Source: an uncultured Desulfovibrio sp.
GTDB taxonomy: Bacteria > Desulfobacterota > Desulfovibrionia > Desulfovibrionales > Desulfovibrionaceae
DNA length: 5,265 nt
Direction of reading: 5' to 3'
Assembly: GCA_900553145.1 (NCBI GenBank)
Contig: USCL01000255.1
Span: 1-5,265, forward strand
Below the pieces are notes generated by a model. That model had not been told where the DNA came from. It searched no databases and saw nothing but the letters and a program-made list of their open reading frames with translations. Positions 4,681 through 5,265 of the stretch are shown here, in pieces; positions within the stretch are counted from its first letter, which is position 1, and the number at the start of each line of letters is the position of its first letter. Position numbers and translations under genes: made by a program.

Positions 4681-5265
4681 TTACGGGCGCCGGACGGGAA
4701 CGGTCCGGTCGGCCACGGCTTCCCGGGCCACGTCGTCGTGGAAAATCCCCACGATGGCGGCCCCGTTCCCGCGCGCCTCACGGATCAAATCGATGACCAC
4801 CTGCCGGTTCGCGCCGTCCAGCGAGGCGGTGGGTTCGTCGAGCAACAAAATGGGGGACGGGCGAATGAAGCCACGCGCGATGTTCACCCGCTGCTGCTCG
4901 CCGCCGGAAAACGTGGCGGGCGCGATATGCCACAGGCGTTCGGGCAGGTTCAGCCGGGCCAGCAGGCCTTCGGCGCGGCTGCGGGCGGCGGTTTGGCCTT
5001 CGCCCGCTTCAAGCAGCGGCTCCGCGACCAGATCCAGCGTGCTCACGCGGGGGATGACCCGCAGGAACTGGCTGACGTAGCTGATGCAGCCCTGCCGGAG
5101 CCGGATGACGGTGCGGGGATCGGCGCTGGTGATGTCCACGTCCTCCCCGCCGCACCGGACCCGGATGGAGCCGCCCGTGGGCAGATAATTCCCATAGAGA
5201 GCGCGCAGGAGCGTGGACTTGCCCGCGCCGGACGGGCCATACAGGGCGACGCACTCGCCCGCGCC
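4681..5265 (-). CDS. phnL: PhnL, ABC-type ATPase of the C-P lyase complex (5' end outside window)
   Basis: The last 194 residues are visible; roughly the first 30 lie beyond the right edge, judged from the usual length of about 225-235. It has a complete ABC ATP-binding core. In visible-part numbering these are Walker A GPSGAGKST (10-18), the Q-loop region YVSQFLRVIPRVS (63-75), the signature FSGGEQQRVNIARG (119-132), Walker B ILLLDEP (139-145), D-loop SLD and the switch histidine in GIFHDD (176). The signature and the Q-loop wording are those of PhnL rather than PhnK or a transporter subunit. PhnL works in the cytoplasm with PhnG, PhnH and PhnI to join phosphonate to the ribose of ATP, displacing adenine, and is not thought to pump a solute. 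It is followed at close range by phnM in the same operon. The stop codon is TAA at 4683-4681. Confidence 0.95.
   Translation of the reverse strand, partial: GAGECVALYGPSGAGKSTLLRALYGNYLPTGGSIRVRCGGEDVDITSADPRTVIRLRQGCISYVSQFLRVIPRVSTLDLVAEPLLEAGEGQTAARSRAEGLLARLNLPERLWHIAPATFSGGEQQRVNIARGFIRPSPILLLDEPTASLDGANRQVVIDLIREARGNGAAIVGIFHDDVAREAVADRTVPVRRP

Noticed and set aside
3806..5080. Plus-strand 424-codon open frame opposite phnM and phnL
   Set aside because: It spans two well-recognised genes on the other strand and yields a low-complexity Arg/His/Ala-rich translation with no family motif.

Overview
The window looks like a chromosomal segment of a GC-rich, Gram-negative bacterium. The coding parts are strongly GC-biased at third positions. 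A gut or anaerobic deltaproteobacterium of the Desulfovibrio/Bilophila type would fit the exported tandem solute-binding sensor, the phn gene order and the intergenic hairpins. That placement is inference; nothing in the window proves it.

Layout, left to right. (1) Positions 1-1018, minus strand: most of the N-terminal, periplasmic part of a large sensor-type protein with a signal peptide and two tandem family-3 solute-binding (Venus-flytrap) domains. It runs off the left edge, so its output domain is not visible. (2) Positions 1019-1652: a 634-base non-coding divergent region. It holds an AT-rich core (about 1130-1300 and 1340-1375), several inverted repeats, a candidate leftward promoter (1359-1387) and, at its right end, a hairpin that would bury the Shine-Dalgarno sequence of the next gene. 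(3) Positions 1653-2660, plus strand: a class I SAM-dependent O-methyltransferase of the dimeric 'Methyltransf_2' type, substrate unknown. (4) Positions 2661-2966: a 306-base convergent intergenic stretch with a long G/C-rich hairpin after the methyltransferase and a good intrinsic terminator for the operon arriving from the right. (5) Positions 2967-5265, minus strand: the 3' end of a carbon-phosphorus lyase (phn) operon in the order phnL (5' end outside the window), phnM, phnN, tightly packed and co-directional.

How the genes work together. PhnL is needed with PhnG/H/I/M to make ribose 1-methylphosphonate 5-triphosphate from ATP and phosphonate. PhnM removes pyrophosphate from it to give the 5-phosphate, the substrate of the C-P lyase PhnJ. 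After C-P cleavage and PhnP action, PhnN phosphorylates ribose 1,5-bisphosphate to PRPP, returning the ribose to nucleotide metabolism. The sensor and the methyltransferase point away from each other and have no evident link to phosphonate use.

No clearly new system is visible. The most interesting items are the sequestered ribosome binding site of the methyltransferase, the mutually exclusive inverted repeats in the presumed long leader of the sensor gene, and a nine-G run inside phnN.
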